64,000 nt of DNA. It comes from Leptothrix cholodnii SP-6 (GTDB taxonomy: Bacteria > Pseudomonadota > Gammaproteobacteria > Burkholderiales > Burkholderiaceae_C). Shown one piece after another: positions 1 to 8,600 of the stretch (position 1 is its first letter; each line of letters opens with the position of its first letter). The stretch lies in contig NC_010524.1 of the NCBI RefSeq assembly GCF_000019785.1, positions 3,646,001-3,710,000 on the forward strand, given 5' to 3'. The notes beneath the pieces were generated by a model. It worked only from the letters and a program-made list of their open reading frames with translations. It ran no database searches and was not told where the DNA came from. The position numbers and the translations under genes are program-made.

Positions 1-414
1 CTGGACGACGCCGACCGCTGCCACCTGGCCGTGCAGCGCGCCCTGCTCACCGCGCGCGGCAACGGCCGGCCGCTGGTGGCGATCTATCACAGCGGCGCCG
101 GCACCGGCGGTGTCGCCAGCGCCTTGCAGCAGGCCGGCGCGGGCTTGCCGCACATCGCCTGGATCGGCCACGAACTCAGCGACGACCACCGCCGCTGGCT
201 GCAGCAGGGCCTGCTCGACCTCGTGATCGACCAGGACCCGGACGGCCAGATCGTCGCCGGCCTGCAGCACCTGCTGCACGCCTGCGGCTACGTCGAACAG
301 GCCGCGCCGACCGAGCCCAACGAGTTCCGCCTGTTCTGCGCCGAAAACCTGCGCCGCCCGACGCCTTATCTCGACGCCCCGCTGGCCGCGCCGCTCGATA
401 AGATCGTGCGCTGA
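1..414 (+). CDS. LacI-family transcriptional regulator, C-terminal part (cut by window edge)
   Basis: The reading frame is open from the first base and ends at TGA 412-414, so only the last 137 residues are visible and the DNA-binding domain lies outside. The visible part resembles the C-terminal half of a periplasmic-binding-protein-like sensor domain: an alternating beta/alpha pattern, a segment 'GLLDLVIDQDP' and an ending 'FRLFCAENL'. These match 'GVIDLVIDTP' and 'FDLYTAENV' at the end of the complete LacI regulator at 26233-27285, so the two are probably related sugar- or polyol-sensing regulators. It is convergent with the next gene, with a 25-bp gap. The family call is inferred from that similarity; the ligand is unknown. 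Confidence 0.7.
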   Translation: MDDADRCHLAVQRALLTARGNGRPLVAIYHSGAGTGGVASALQQAGAGLPHIAWIGHELSDDHRRWLQQGLLDLVIDQDPDGQIVAGLQHLLHACGYVEQAAPTEPNEFRLFCAENLRRPTPYLDAPLAAPLDKIVR

Positions 415-439
415 GACGCCGCCCACGCGGACGAGCCGC

Positions 440-3400
440 TCAGGCGTTGGCGCGCAGCCAGCCGATCAGGTCGATGCGCTGCGCCGGCTCGAGCCGGCGG
501 GCCAGATCGGCGACGAGATCGCGCCACTGCGGCGCGCGCAAGCCGGTCGGCCCGATCGCCTGCAGGCGCTCGAACAGGCGATCGGCCCGCGCTTCTAGCG
601 GTTCGGCCGCGTCGGCCAGCGCGTCATGCAGCCAGGTGTCGGCCAAGGCCAGCGCCGTCGCCACGTCGGCCAGCTTGGCGATCTGGCCCAGCATCTGGCC
701 GAGCCCGCGCACGTCGTCGATGTCGAGATGGCGACCGACATCGCGCGTGTCACGACCCTCTCGCGGCGCGTGGTCGCGTTCGATCGCCTGTGCAAAACGC
801 CGTTGCAGTTGCGCCAGCGTGGGCGGCGGCGGGCGCGGTTCGGGCTGGTCGTCGAACACGCTGCCGTACAGGACATGGCGAGCGAGGTCGGAGTAGGCCG
901 TGTCGTGCTCGCAGGTGGTCAGCGTGTGCAGGAACCGCCACCCGGGCATGCCATCGGGCGAGCGGCCGGCAGCCGCATCGGCCTTCGACTCGTCGGCGAT
1001 CAGCGCGAACCACGCACCCGCCACGCGTTCGATGCCGCTGACGCGCCAGATCGTCATCAGGTGCCGCGCGTCGGCCACCGGATCGGCGCTGCTGCGGAAC
1101 ATCGCCTCCAGCCAGGCGCGGGTGGCACCGGCATCGAGCTGCCAGGCCAGCCACCAGGTTTGGGCGCGCGGCTGGCTGGCATCGTCCGGATGCCGGTCGT
1201 CGACACCCGCCGGCAGCACGATCCGCTGCCGCAGCCGCGTGTGCACCGGCTCGTGCACGCCGCGCTGCAGCAGCGAGCGGGCGACGTCCTGCCAGTCGTA
1301 CGGCGACACCGGCAGCCGCTCGACCAGCCGCTGCAGCACCGGCACGGCCAGCATGTCGTCGCCCAGCCGGCACAGCGCGCCGATGACGATGCGCAGGCGC
1401 GAGCCCATCGCACGCGAACGCAGCACGGGGTCGGACGTGTCGGCGACGTAATCGCCCATCGCCGCGACCGCCGGTGCGGCCAGCGCCGGCCAGGCGTCGA
1501 GCAGGTGCGGGCCGACGTACCAGACCAGCGACCGATGACGCAGCGCCTCGATCAGCAGCGCCTGCGCGGCCGGCAGCGCCAGCAGTGCGGGCTGACCCAG
1601 CGCCAAGTAACACGCCTCGCTGACGAAGGGCGGCGCGCCGTCGTCGACCGGATCGTTCTGAGCCAGCAGCGCCGCGGCGCGTTCGAACAAGGCCGGCCAC
1701 TGCGGCGACTGCGCCGGCAGCACGCCGCGTTCGAGGCCCAGCTGCGCCAGCCGCACACCCGGCGCCGGATCGGCCGCCAGCGCCTGCGCGAGCCAGCGGT
1801 CGAAGTGGGCGCCGGCCTGCAGTTCGTCCAGCGTCGCCGCCAGCGCCGCCGCATCGCGATCATCGTCGCGCGTCACGAACAGCTGTTCGAGGCCGGCCAG
1901 CGCCGCCGCCGTGTCGCCGATGCGGTGGCGCGTGGCCCACCATTCGCGCTGCGCGGCCGCACCGCATGCGGGCAGGCCTTCGAGCGCCCGCAGCGCCGTG
2001 ACCGGCCGATCCGGCAAGGTGCCCAAGGCCGCGACTGCGCCCAGCCGCCAATGCCAGCGCTCGTTGCGGTGGTCGTCGTCGGCGTCGACCGCCTCGAAGA
2101 CCTGCGCCACGCCCTCGCCGCGCGCCAGCCGTTCGAGCACGGGCGTGGCCGCCGGGTGATGACCGAGATCGAGCAGCGCCTGCGCGGCGTCGTTGCGCAA
2201 GGCCGGTTCGTGCAGCGCCACGTGCGCCAGCGTGTCGACCACGTCGGCAACGATCGCCGCATCGGCCTGCCTCAACCGAGCCAGCAGCCGCACGGCCAGG
2301 AACTCGGGCCGGTGCAGCAGGTCGCGCCAGGGGTCGGGCGCATCGAGCACGGCGCGCAAAAAGGCATCGCGCCCGCTCGGCTGATCGTCCAGCGTGGCGG
2401 TCGCGAAGCGCAGCACGTCGAGCCAGGTGGTGTCGAGCCAGTGCGGCGCCATCGCCGGCACGACCGCGCCCGCATCGCGCATGAAGTGTTCGGCCAGGTG
2501 CGCACCGGCCAGGTATTCGCGAAACTGCGGGTGGGCAAAGCGCAGGCTGCGCACCGCGGTCGACGCGCCCGACCCGGTCTCGGCGCGCAGCAGCAGGTTG
2601 CGGCGCGCCAGGCCGTCGAGCACCGTGCGGGCCCGGCCGAGGTTGGGTGCGTCATCGGATTGCCCGATGGCGGCGAGCGCGGTCGGCGCATCCAGTTCGT
2701 CGCCACCGGCGCGCTGCGCCGTCCAGCCGAGCCAGCGCAGCACGTCCAGGCGCTGCGCCGGCAGCAGGCCGTCGGCGGCGGCGCCCTTGGTGTCCTCCCA
2801 GGTCTCGCAGACGGTGTCCAGGCAGCGCGCGAACAGCTGCGTGCGGTTGGCCGGCAGGCCCTTGTTGCTGCGCGCCACCAGGCCGACCAGGGTCAGCGTC
2901 AACGGCGTGCGGATCAGCGCCTCGATGCCGGTGCGATGGGCGATGTCCTGGCCCAGCCGGGCGCCGTCGTCGAAGGCGCTGGCCATGAAGGGCACGATGT
3001 CGTCGGGCCCGAACGGCGCCAGGCCGAAGGGATAGAACCGGTCCGGCGCGGCGGGGTCGGCGCCGGCCTCGGGCAGCGGCAGCGGCGTGTCGCGCAAGGC
3101 ATCGGGGCGCGAGCTGACGAACAGCGTGCAGCCCGGCCATTGCCGCGCCAGCTCGACGATCAGCTCGCGCACCTGCTGGCGGCGCGCCAGCGAGCCGCAT
3201 TCGTCGAGCGCATCGAGCGCGATGACGAGCTGGCCTTCCTGTGCCAGCGCCTCGAAGAACGCGGGCGTCACGTCGACCAGGCCCAGCTCGTCGCGCGCCT
3301 GCGCGACCAGGTGGGTGATGAAGCGCGGCACGCTCAGCGCGCCGCCCTGCGGCAGCCGCGCCAGCGACACCCAGACCGGCACCCGCAGCGCCGCGCCGCC

Positions 3401-4447
3401 GGACGCGCGCGCCAGCATCTGCCGCAGCACGGTGGACTTGCCCGCGCCGCCCTCGGCCACGATCACCCCCCGCGGCAGCTGCGCCAGCCATTCGGCGCCG
3501 AGCAGGCCGCGCCCGGTCAGGTCGAAGCGCTGGCCGAGCCCACCGAAGATCAGCGTCAAGACCGAGCCCATGAACGCATCGGTGCCGGCGTCGCCGCTGG
3601 CCGCCCCGCCGGGCACGAAGCGCTGCGCCGCATACGCCGCCAGCGCCGGGATGCGCCGCGCGGCCGCACCGCCGACGGCATAACCGACATGATCGACGCG
3701 GCACAGCGTCGTCACCACGGCGCGGGTGTAGGTCTCGCGCAGGCCGCGCCAGTCGCCCGCACGGGGCAGGCGCGACACGTAGTCGGCGTCGACCTGCGGA
3801 AATGCCGTCGCGACACCGGCCGCGCGCAGCCATTGCACCGCCTCGGCGTCGTCCAGCAGCGGGTGCACCGGCACCGCGCGCAGCGTGTGGTCGTCGAGCG
3901 CGGCCGGCACCGCTTCGACCACGCCCACCAGCCGGTCAGCCGCGAACACCGCCGCGCCCGACATGCCGCGCCAGCCTTGCGCGTCGGCCGGGCGGCTGCT
4001 CGTCACCTGCAGTTGCAGCACGGCGGCACGCACGGCGGTCAGCGGATCGACCCAGGCCTCGACGTGCAGCGTGTCGCTGTGCGTGGCGGTGGCCACCGCG
4101 CGCGGAAAACCGAGCGCGTCGACCCGCACCGGCGCGCGGCTTCGACTGTCGAGCCGCCCGAGCGTCACGCCACCCGGTGGCGTGCGGAACACCGCGGCGG
4201 CGTCGGCGGGCACCAGCAGGGCCAGGTCCGTGCCGCCGCTGCCGCACCAGACCACCCGCGCCGACTGCCAGGCGCCGACGCCGGCGGGCAGGCCGTCGGC
4301 ATCGGCTTCGAGCAGGCGCAGCCGCATCGTCGCCAGGCCGTCGGCGACATGACGCGCCGTCAGCACCAGCCCCGGCGCCAGCAGGTAGCCGCTGCCGTGC
4401 GAGCCGTTGGTGGGGCCGTGCAGTTCGACGATGCGGTGCCAGTCCAT
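440..4447 (-). CDS. Trypsin-like protease-NACHT NTPase fusion protein (STAND family, candidate defence protein)
   Basis: Large cytoplasmic protein of 1335 residues with no signal peptide. The N-terminal ~200 residues look like a chymotrypsin-fold serine protease: 'TARHVADG' (His about 33), 'TDLALL' (Asp about 74) and 'GMSGAAVF' (Ser about 163) form a plausible triad. A NACHT-type P-loop NTPase follows, with Walker A 'GGAGKST' near residue 335, Walker B 'LVIALDALDE' near 410 and sensor 'LFVSSRP' near 447. The remaining ~700 residues are Ala/Leu-rich helical repeat-like sequence, the usual place for ligand sensing in STAND proteins. Protease-NACHT architectures occur among bacterial anti-phage (Avs/bNACHT-type) proteins; function here is inference. 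I chose ATG 4447; an in-frame TTG at 4483 would add 12 residues. It follows the RpiR gene on the same strand by 46 bp. Confidence 0.8.
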   Translation of the reverse strand: MDWHRIVELHGPTNGSHGSGYLLAPGLVLTARHVADGLATMRLRLLEADADGLPAGVGAWQSARVVWCGSGGTDLALLVPADAAAVFRTPPGGVTLGRLDSRSRAPVRVDALGFPRAVATATHSDTLHVEAWVDPLTAVRAAVLQLQVTSSRPADAQGWRGMSGAAVFAADRLVGVVEAVPAALDDHTLRAVPVHPLLDDAEAVQWLRAAGVATAFPQVDADYVSRLPRAGDWRGLRETYTRAVVTTLCRVDHVGYAVGGAAARRIPALAAYAAQRFVPGGAASGDAGTDAFMGSVLTLIFGGLGQRFDLTGRGLLGAEWLAQLPRGVIVAEGGAGKSTVLRQMLARASGGAALRVPVWVSLARLPQGGALSVPRFITHLVAQARDELGLVDVTPAFFEALAQEGQLVIALDALDECGSLARRQQVRELIVELARQWPGCTLFVSSRPDALRDTPLPLPEAGADPAAPDRFYPFGLAPFGPDDIVPFMASAFDDGARLGQDIAHRTGIEALIRTPLTLTLVGLVARSNKGLPANRTQLFARCLDTVCETWEDTKGAAADGLLPAQRLDVLRWLGWTAQRAGGDELDAPTALAAIGQSDDAPNLGRARTVLDGLARRNLLLRAETGSGASTAVRSLRFAHPQFREYLAGAHLAEHFMRDAGAVVPAMAPHWLDTTWLDVLRFATATLDDQPSGRDAFLRAVLDAPDPWRDLLHRPEFLAVRLLARLRQADAAIVADVVDTLAHVALHEPALRNDAAQALLDLGHHPAATPVLERLARGEGVAQVFEAVDADDDHRNERWHWRLGAVAALGTLPDRPVTALRALEGLPACGAAAQREWWATRHRIGDTAAALAGLEQLFVTRDDDRDAAALAATLDELQAGAHFDRWLAQALAADPAPGVRLAQLGLERGVLPAQSPQWPALFERAAALLAQNDPVDDGAPPFVSEACYLALGQPALLALPAAQALLIEALRHRSLVWYVGPHLLDAWPALAAPAVAAMGDYVADTSDPVLRSRAMGSRLRIVIGALCRLGDDMLAVPVLQRLVERLPVSPYDWQDVARSLLQRGVHEPVHTRLRQRIVLPAGVDDRHPDDASQPRAQTWWLAWQLDAGATRAWLEAMFRSSADPVADARHLMTIWRVSGIERVAGAWFALIADESKADAAAGRSPDGMPGWRFLHTLTTCEHDTAYSDLARHVLYGSVFDDQPEPRPPPPTLAQLQRRFAQAIERDHAPREGRDTRDVGRHLDIDDVRGLGQMLGQIAKLADVATALALADTWLHDALADAAEPLEARADRLFERLQAIGPTGLRAPQWRDLVADLARRLEPAQRIDLIGWLRANA

Positions 4448-4493
4448 GACCGGCAACGTAGCAGCGCCGCCCGGATGGCGCAATGGCCGGACG

Positions 4494-5372
4494 TCAGGCC
4501 GTCGGCGTGCGCACCGCGGTGGTCGGCCGGTACGGCAGCTCGAGCCGATAGGCCAGCGCGATGAACAGGCTCTGCGCCAGGCCCATCGTGCTGGTGAGCG
4601 AGCGAAAGCCGAAGGTCGAGTTGTCCTGCACGATCAGCGACACGTCGGCCTCGCGCGCCAGCGGGCTCATGCGGCTGTCGGTCAGCGCGATCAGCTTCGC
4701 CCCGCGCTGTACCGCCTGCTGCGCCACCGTGATGGTCTCTTCGGCGTAGGGCGCGAACGAGATCGCCACCATCACGTCGCCCGGTCGCACCGAGCGCATC
4801 TGGCCTTCGTGCATGCTGCCGAGCGCGTTGACCAGCAGGATGCGCTTGTCGGTGTGCTGGAAGGCGTAGTCGAGGTAGACCGCCACCGGGAAACTGCGCC
4901 GCGAGCCGGCGATCCAGATCACCTCGGTCTGCGCCAGCAGATCGACCGCCTGCTTGAAACCGGCCTCGTCGAGGCTGTTGCGCAGCTCCTGCATGCCGGT
5001 GATGCTGCCGCCGAGGAACTCGTGCGCGATCTCGGCGGACGACAGCCCGCCCGCGCCCGACTCGATCACGTCGCGGATGCGCGACTGGTAGTTGCGGTTG
5101 GGCGCGATCTGTTTCGACAGGCCGTCGCGGAAGATCCGCTGCAGCTCGGTGTAGCCGGAGTAGCCGAAATGCTTGGCAAAACGCACCACCGCCGAGGGCT
5201 GCACGCCGCACTGCGCGGCAACGTCCTGGATGCCTTCGAGGCCGAGGTGGTCGCTGTGCTGCTCGACGTGGCGGGCGATCACCTTGAGCTGGCGGCTCAG
5301 GCTCTCGTACTCCTGCGAGATGCGCTTGAGCAGCTCTTCGACGGTCAAGTTCTGCGGTGCGGTGTCAGCCAT
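4494..5372 (-). CDS. RpiR/MurR-family transcriptional regulator (HTH + SIS), probable inositol-type repressor
   Basis: 292 residues. An N-terminal RpiR-type helix-turn-helix (about 1-85, with 'DVAAQCGVQPSAVVRF') is followed by a sugar-phosphate-binding SIS domain (about 130-275, with 'IWIAGSRRSFPVA' and 'ALTDSRMSPLA'). RpiR proteins sense phosphorylated sugar intermediates. IolR of Caulobacter and Sinorhizobium belongs to this family and binds GGAA-N6-TTCC; matching sites occur in this window upstream of the MocD-like gene (26070-26087) and in the iol/ibp promoter (35028-35072), so this is a good candidate for the local IolR. It is divergent from the reductase operon and may control it. Whether this protein binds those sites is inference. 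Confidence 0.85.
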   Translation of the reverse strand: MADTAPQNLTVEELLKRISQEYESLSRQLKVIARHVEQHSDHLGLEGIQDVAAQCGVQPSAVVRFAKHFGYSGYTELQRIFRDGLSKQIAPNRNYQSRIRDVIESGAGGLSSAEIAHEFLGGSITGMQELRNSLDEAGFKQAVDLLAQTEVIWIAGSRRSFPVAVYLDYAFQHTDKRILLVNALGSMHEGQMRSVRPGDVMVAISFAPYAEETITVAQQAVQRGAKLIALTDSRMSPLAREADVSLIVQDNSTFGFRSLTSTMGLAQSLFIALAYRLELPYRPTTAVRTPTA

Positions 5373-5435
5373 GGTGCGCAGCCTGCCGGGGGCGACGTTG
5401 GAGTTATTTGATCAATTGTACGAAGCGTCGCCCAC

Positions 5436-5467
5436 GGGGAAATGACGAATAGAACATCGTTTTCCCC
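5436..5467. promoter_or_regulatory. Dyad GGGGAAA-N18-TTTCCCC in the RpiR/reductase divergent promoter
   Basis: Perfect 7-bp arms at 5436-5442 and 5461-5467 lie between the RpiR gene and the reductase gene, just upstream of the predicted -35 box. Arm spacing is about two helical turns. It is a plausible operator for the RpiR protein or another regulator, but it is not a canonical GGAA-N6-TTCC site. Confidence 0.45.
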
Positions 5468-5490
5468 TAGTACACGAGTTAGAAATTTGT

Positions 5491-5519
5491 TTGCATTCAA
5501 CCAGGTCGATTCCTAGAAT
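5491..5519 (+). promoter_or_regulatory. Predicted sigma70-type promoter of the reductase-PanB-PurU operon
   Basis: TTGCAT (5491-5496) and TAGAAT (5514-5519) are separated by 17 bp, a near-consensus arrangement that stands out in this GC-rich genome. It is 65 bp before the ATG at 5584 and just downstream of the 5436-5467 dyad. Confidence 0.5.
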
Positions 5520-5583
5520 CCGCGGCAACGTGGCGACAGCCGCAACCGTGATCACACGGACCACCCGAACCGGAAGCCAGGCC

Positions 5584-6861
5584 ATGGATGCAAGCCGCAC
5601 ACACAACCCCGACCGCCCCGCCGCGATGGTGATCGTCGGCGCCGGCCACGTCGGCGGGCGCGCCGCCCAGCACCTGCGCGAGCAGGGCTGGGCCGGCGAG
5701 ATCGTGCTGATCGGCGCCGAGCCGGTGCTGCCCTACGAGCGCCCGCCGCTGTCGAAAGCCGTGCTCAAGGGCGAGATGACGCCCGGACAATGCGCGCTGC
5801 GCGCCGCCGCCGATTACGACCGCGACCGCATCACGCACATCGTCGCGACGGTGCAGGCCGTCGACACCGCTGCACGCAGCGTCACGCTGGCCGATGGCCG
5901 CGTGATCGCCTACGCCGCGCTGCTGCTCGCCACCGGCGGCGTCGCACGCAAGCTCGACATCCCTGGCGCCACCCTGCCCGGCGTGTGCGAGCTGCGCACC
6001 CAGGCCGACGCCATCGCGCTGGCGCCCAGCCTGCAGGCCGGCGCACACCTGCTGCTGATCGGCGGCGGTTTCATCGGGCTGGAGGTGGCGGCGTCGGCGC
6101 GCTCGCGTGGCTGCGAGGTGACGGTGATCGAAGGCGCGCCGCGGCTGCTCGGCCGCGCCGTGCCGGCCAGCATCGGCGCGCAGGTGCTGGCGCTGCACCG
6201 CAGCCAGGGTGTCGACGTGCGGCTGGGCAGCGGCCCGAGCGCATTCGTACAGCGCGCCGACGGCCGGCTCGACGTGAGCCTGCAGGACGGCAGCACGCGG
6301 GTCGCCGACACCGTCGTGGTCGGCATCGGCATCACGCCGGCGACCGAGCTGGCGCGGGCCGCCGGCCTGGCGGTCGAGCGCGGCATCGTCGTCAACGCAC
6401 AACTCGCCACCAGCGCCGCGGGCGTCTACGCCGCCGGCGACGTGGCCGAGTTCCCGAGCGCGTTCTCGGGTCAGCTGATCCGCCAGGAAACCTGGCACAA
6501 CGCCGAGACCCAGGCCCGCACCGCCGCCGTCAACATGCTCGGCGGCCACGAGGCCTACACGGTCACGCCGTGGTTCTGGTCGGACCAGTACGACTGGCAA
6601 CTGCAGGTCAGCGGCGAGCCGGCGCTGGCCGCGAGCAGCGTGGTGCGCACCTTGGGCGAGGGCTCCGAAGCCGGCGAACTGCATTTCTACCTCGACGCCG
6701 ACGGCCGCCTGGTCGGCGCCAGCGGCTGCGGCCCGACCCGCGTGGTGGCCAAGGAACTCAAGCTCGCCCGCACGCTGGTCGAACGCGGCGCGCGGCCCAC
6801 GGCAGCGCAACTGGCCGACCCGGGCGTCAAGCTCAAGGCGCTGCTGTCGACGGCGGCCTGA
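5584..6861 (+). CDS. FAD-dependent ferredoxin reductase (rhodocoxin/putidaredoxin reductase type, MocF-like)
   Basis: 425 residues from ATG 5584. Two Rossmann nucleotide-binding motifs are visible: 'VIVGAGHVGGRAAQ' near the N-terminus for FAD and 'LLIGGGFIGLEVA' near residue 160 for NAD(P)H. Also visible are 'YERPPLSK', the family FAD signature 'VYAAGDVAEFP' near 285, and 'WHNAETQARTAA'. The family passes electrons from NAD(P)H to a small [2Fe-2S] ferredoxin feeding an oxygenase. No ferredoxin is adjacent, but a Rieske ferredoxin and a di-iron oxygenase sit at 24622-26039, which suggests a three-part MocDEF-like chain. First gene of a four-gene operon. The family is sure; the partner is inferred. 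Confidence 0.9.
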   Translation: MDASRTHNPDRPAAMVIVGAGHVGGRAAQHLREQGWAGEIVLIGAEPVLPYERPPLSKAVLKGEMTPGQCALRAAADYDRDRITHIVATVQAVDTAARSVTLADGRVIAYAALLLATGGVARKLDIPGATLPGVCELRTQADAIALAPSLQAGAHLLLIGGGFIGLEVAASARSRGCEVTVIEGAPRLLGRAVPASIGAQVLALHRSQGVDVRLGSGPSAFVQRADGRLDVSLQDGSTRVADTVVVGIGITPATELARAAGLAVERGIVVNAQLATSAAGVYAAGDVAEFPSAFSGQLIRQETWHNAETQARTAAVNMLGGHEAYTVTPWFWSDQYDWQLQVSGEPALAASSVVRTLGEGSEAGELHFYLDADGRLVGASGCGPTRVVAKELKLARTLVERGARPTAAQLADPGVKLKALLSTAA

Positions 6862-6909
6862 GCACCGCCCCGCCCACCCCGACACCCAGAAGAACCCCAC
6901 GGAGACACG

Positions 6910-7707
6910 ATGAAAAAATCCAGGCGCCCGACCATCGCCGACCTGCGCGCCCTCAAGGGCCAGCGCCAGCTCTCGATGCTGCGCGTCGAGACGCTCGACG
7001 AAGCCGCGGCCGCCGAGCAGGCCGGCATCGACCTGATCTCGGTGCCGCCGGCGCTGCTCGGCCCGGCGTTCCGCGAGGCGGCGCCGACGGTGTTCGCGAT
7101 CCCCGGCCTCGAATACGGCGACTTCGTCACCGCCGAGGAATACCTGCGCGCCGCCTTCACCGCGATGAAGGCCGGCGGCGACGCGGTCTATTGCGCCGCC
7201 AGCATGGGCATCGTGCGCCGGCTGCGCGACGAGGGCATCCCGGTGTGCGGCCACAGCGGGCTGATCCCGTCGCAAGCCACCTGGACCGGCGGCTTCAAGG
7301 CGGTGGGCAAGACGCTTGACACCGCGCTGCTGGTGTGGCGCCAGGTCAAGGCGCTCGAAGAAGCCGGCGCGTTTGCCGCCGAGATCGAGGTGGTGCCGGC
7401 CGAGGTGGCGACGCTGATCTCGCAGCGCACCAGCCTCGTGATGATCTCGATGGGCGCGGGCGCGGGCTGCGATGCGCAGTACCTGTTCGCGAGCGACGTG
7501 CTGGGCTTCAACCGCGGCCACGTGCCGCGCCACGCCAAGACCTACCGCAACTTCGCGGCCGAATACGACCGCCTGCAGGCCGAACGCGTGGCCGCGTTCA
7601 AGGAATACGAGGCCGACGTGGCGGGCGGCGCCTACCCGGCGCAGCAGCACCAGGTCGGCATCACGGCCGACGAGTTGGCGAAGTTCGAAGCCGCCCTGGC
7701 GCGCTGA
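6910..7707 (+). CDS. PanB-like (ketopantoate hydroxymethyltransferase superfamily) enzyme
   Basis: 265 residues from ATG 6910, with a GGAG-type ribosome site just upstream. The TIM-barrel resembles 3-methyl-2-oxobutanoate hydroxymethyltransferase: 'VCGHSGLIPSQ' replaces the PanB 'HIGLTPQ' region, 'VVPAEVATLIS' replaces 'E.VP..VA..I', and 'ISMGAGAGCDAQYL' replaces 'IGIGAG...DGQ..'. PanB transfers a C1 unit between methylene-tetrahydrofolate and a keto acid. The divergent motifs and the neighbours (PurU, ferredoxin reductase, sugar-isomerase-like TIM barrel) argue against a housekeeping pantothenate role and for a C1 transfer or aldol reaction in a catabolic pathway. The substrate is unknown. 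Confidence 0.75.
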   Translation: MKKSRRPTIADLRALKGQRQLSMLRVETLDEAAAAEQAGIDLISVPPALLGPAFREAAPTVFAIPGLEYGDFVTAEEYLRAAFTAMKAGGDAVYCAASMGIVRRLRDEGIPVCGHSGLIPSQATWTGGFKAVGKTLDTALLVWRQVKALEEAGAFAAEIEVVPAEVATLISQRTSLVMISMGAGAGCDAQYLFASDVLGFNRGHVPRHAKTYRNFAAEYDRLQAERVAAFKEYEADVAGGAYPAQQHQVGITADELAKFEAALAR

Positions 7708-7751
7708 GCGCCACCGATTCATCCGATGTCCGCCCACAGATCCACCGCGTC

Positions 7752-8600
7752 ATGACACCGACCTACATCCTCACCCTCTCCTGCCCCGACCAGCCCGGCA
7801 TCGTGCACGGCGTGGCCGGCCTGCTGTTCATGCACGGCGGCAACATCCTCGAAGCGGCGCAATACAACGACGAGCAGACCGGCCTGTTCTTCATGCGCGT
7901 GCAGTTCGCCTGCGCCAAGACGCCGCGCGCCGACCTGGAGCACGCGCTGCAGGAGCTGGCCGCCGTCTGGACCATGAGCTTCGAGCTGCACGCCGGCGCG
8001 CAGCGCATGGCCACCGTGATCATGGTCAGCCAGCACGGCCACTGCATCAACGACCTGCTGTTCCGCTTCAAGAGCGGGCTGCTGCCGATCGACATCAAGG
8101 CGATCGTCTCGAACCACCGCGACTTCTATCAGCTGGCGGCGAGCTACAACATCCCGTTCCACCACATCCCGGTGACGGCGGCAACCAAGCAGGAAGCCGA
8201 GGCGAAGCAGCTCGAAGTGATCCGCGCCGAGGGCGCCGAGCTGGTGATCCTGGCGCGCTACATGCAGGTGCTGAGCGACCCGATGTGCCGCGCGCTCAAC
8301 GGCCGCGCGATCAACATCCACCACAGCTTTCTGCCCAGCTTCAAGGGCGCCAAGCCGTACTACCAGGCGCACGACCGCGGCGTGAAGCTGATCGGCGCGA
8401 CCGCCCATTACGTGACCGCCGATCTCGACGAAGGCCCGATCATCGAGCAGGACGTGGCCCGTGCCGACCACAGCCTGACGGTCGACGACCTGACCAGCAT
8501 CGGCCGCGACACCGAGAGCCAGGTGCTGGCGCGCGCCGTCAAGTGGCACAGCGAGCGCCGCGTGCTGCTCAACGGCCACAAGACGGTGATCTTCAAGTGA
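7752..8600 (+). CDS. purU: Formyltetrahydrofolate deformylase
   Basis: 282 residues, the usual PurU length. An N-terminal ACT domain (about 1-80, 'LSCPDQPGIVHGVAG') precedes a formyltransferase-fold hydrolase domain. The catalytic Asn-His-Asp set is visible in 'INIHHSFLPSFKG' and 'DLDEGPIIEQ'. It hydrolyses 10-formyl-tetrahydrofolate to formate and tetrahydrofolate. The start at ATG 7752 places the ACT domain correctly. The stop overlaps the GTG start of the next gene (GTGA), indicating translational coupling. In this operon it probably recycles folate loaded with C1 units released during catabolism rather than balancing purine synthesis; that role is inferred. Confidence 0.93.
   Translation: MTPTYILTLSCPDQPGIVHGVAGLLFMHGGNILEAAQYNDEQTGLFFMRVQFACAKTPRADLEHALQELAAVWTMSFELHAGAQRMATVIMVSQHGHCINDLLFRFKSGLLPIDIKAIVSNHRDFYQLAASYNIPFHHIPVTAATKQEAEAKQLEVIRAEGAELVILARYMQVLSDPMCRALNGRAINIHHSFLPSFKGAKPYYQAHDRGVKLIGATAHYVTADLDEGPIIEQDVARADHSLTVDDLTSIGRDTESQVLARAVKWHSERRVLLNGHKTVIFK

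Noticed and set aside
4448..4483. TTG start at 4483 for the trypsin-NACHT protein
   Set aside because: The extra 12 residues show no family similarity, TTG is weak and ATG 4447 directly precedes the protease domain. Not excluded outright.
626..4564. A 1312-residue open frame on the plus strand opposite the trypsin-NACHT gene
   Set aside because: The product is an Arg/Gln/His-rich antisense shadow with no domains, caused by high G+C at codon position 3. The minus-strand frame has clear protease and NACHT motifs.
5508..5522. Small palindrome GATTCCTAGAATC as an operator
   Set aside because: It coincides with the predicted -10 box and is short; it is more simply explained as promoter sequence.
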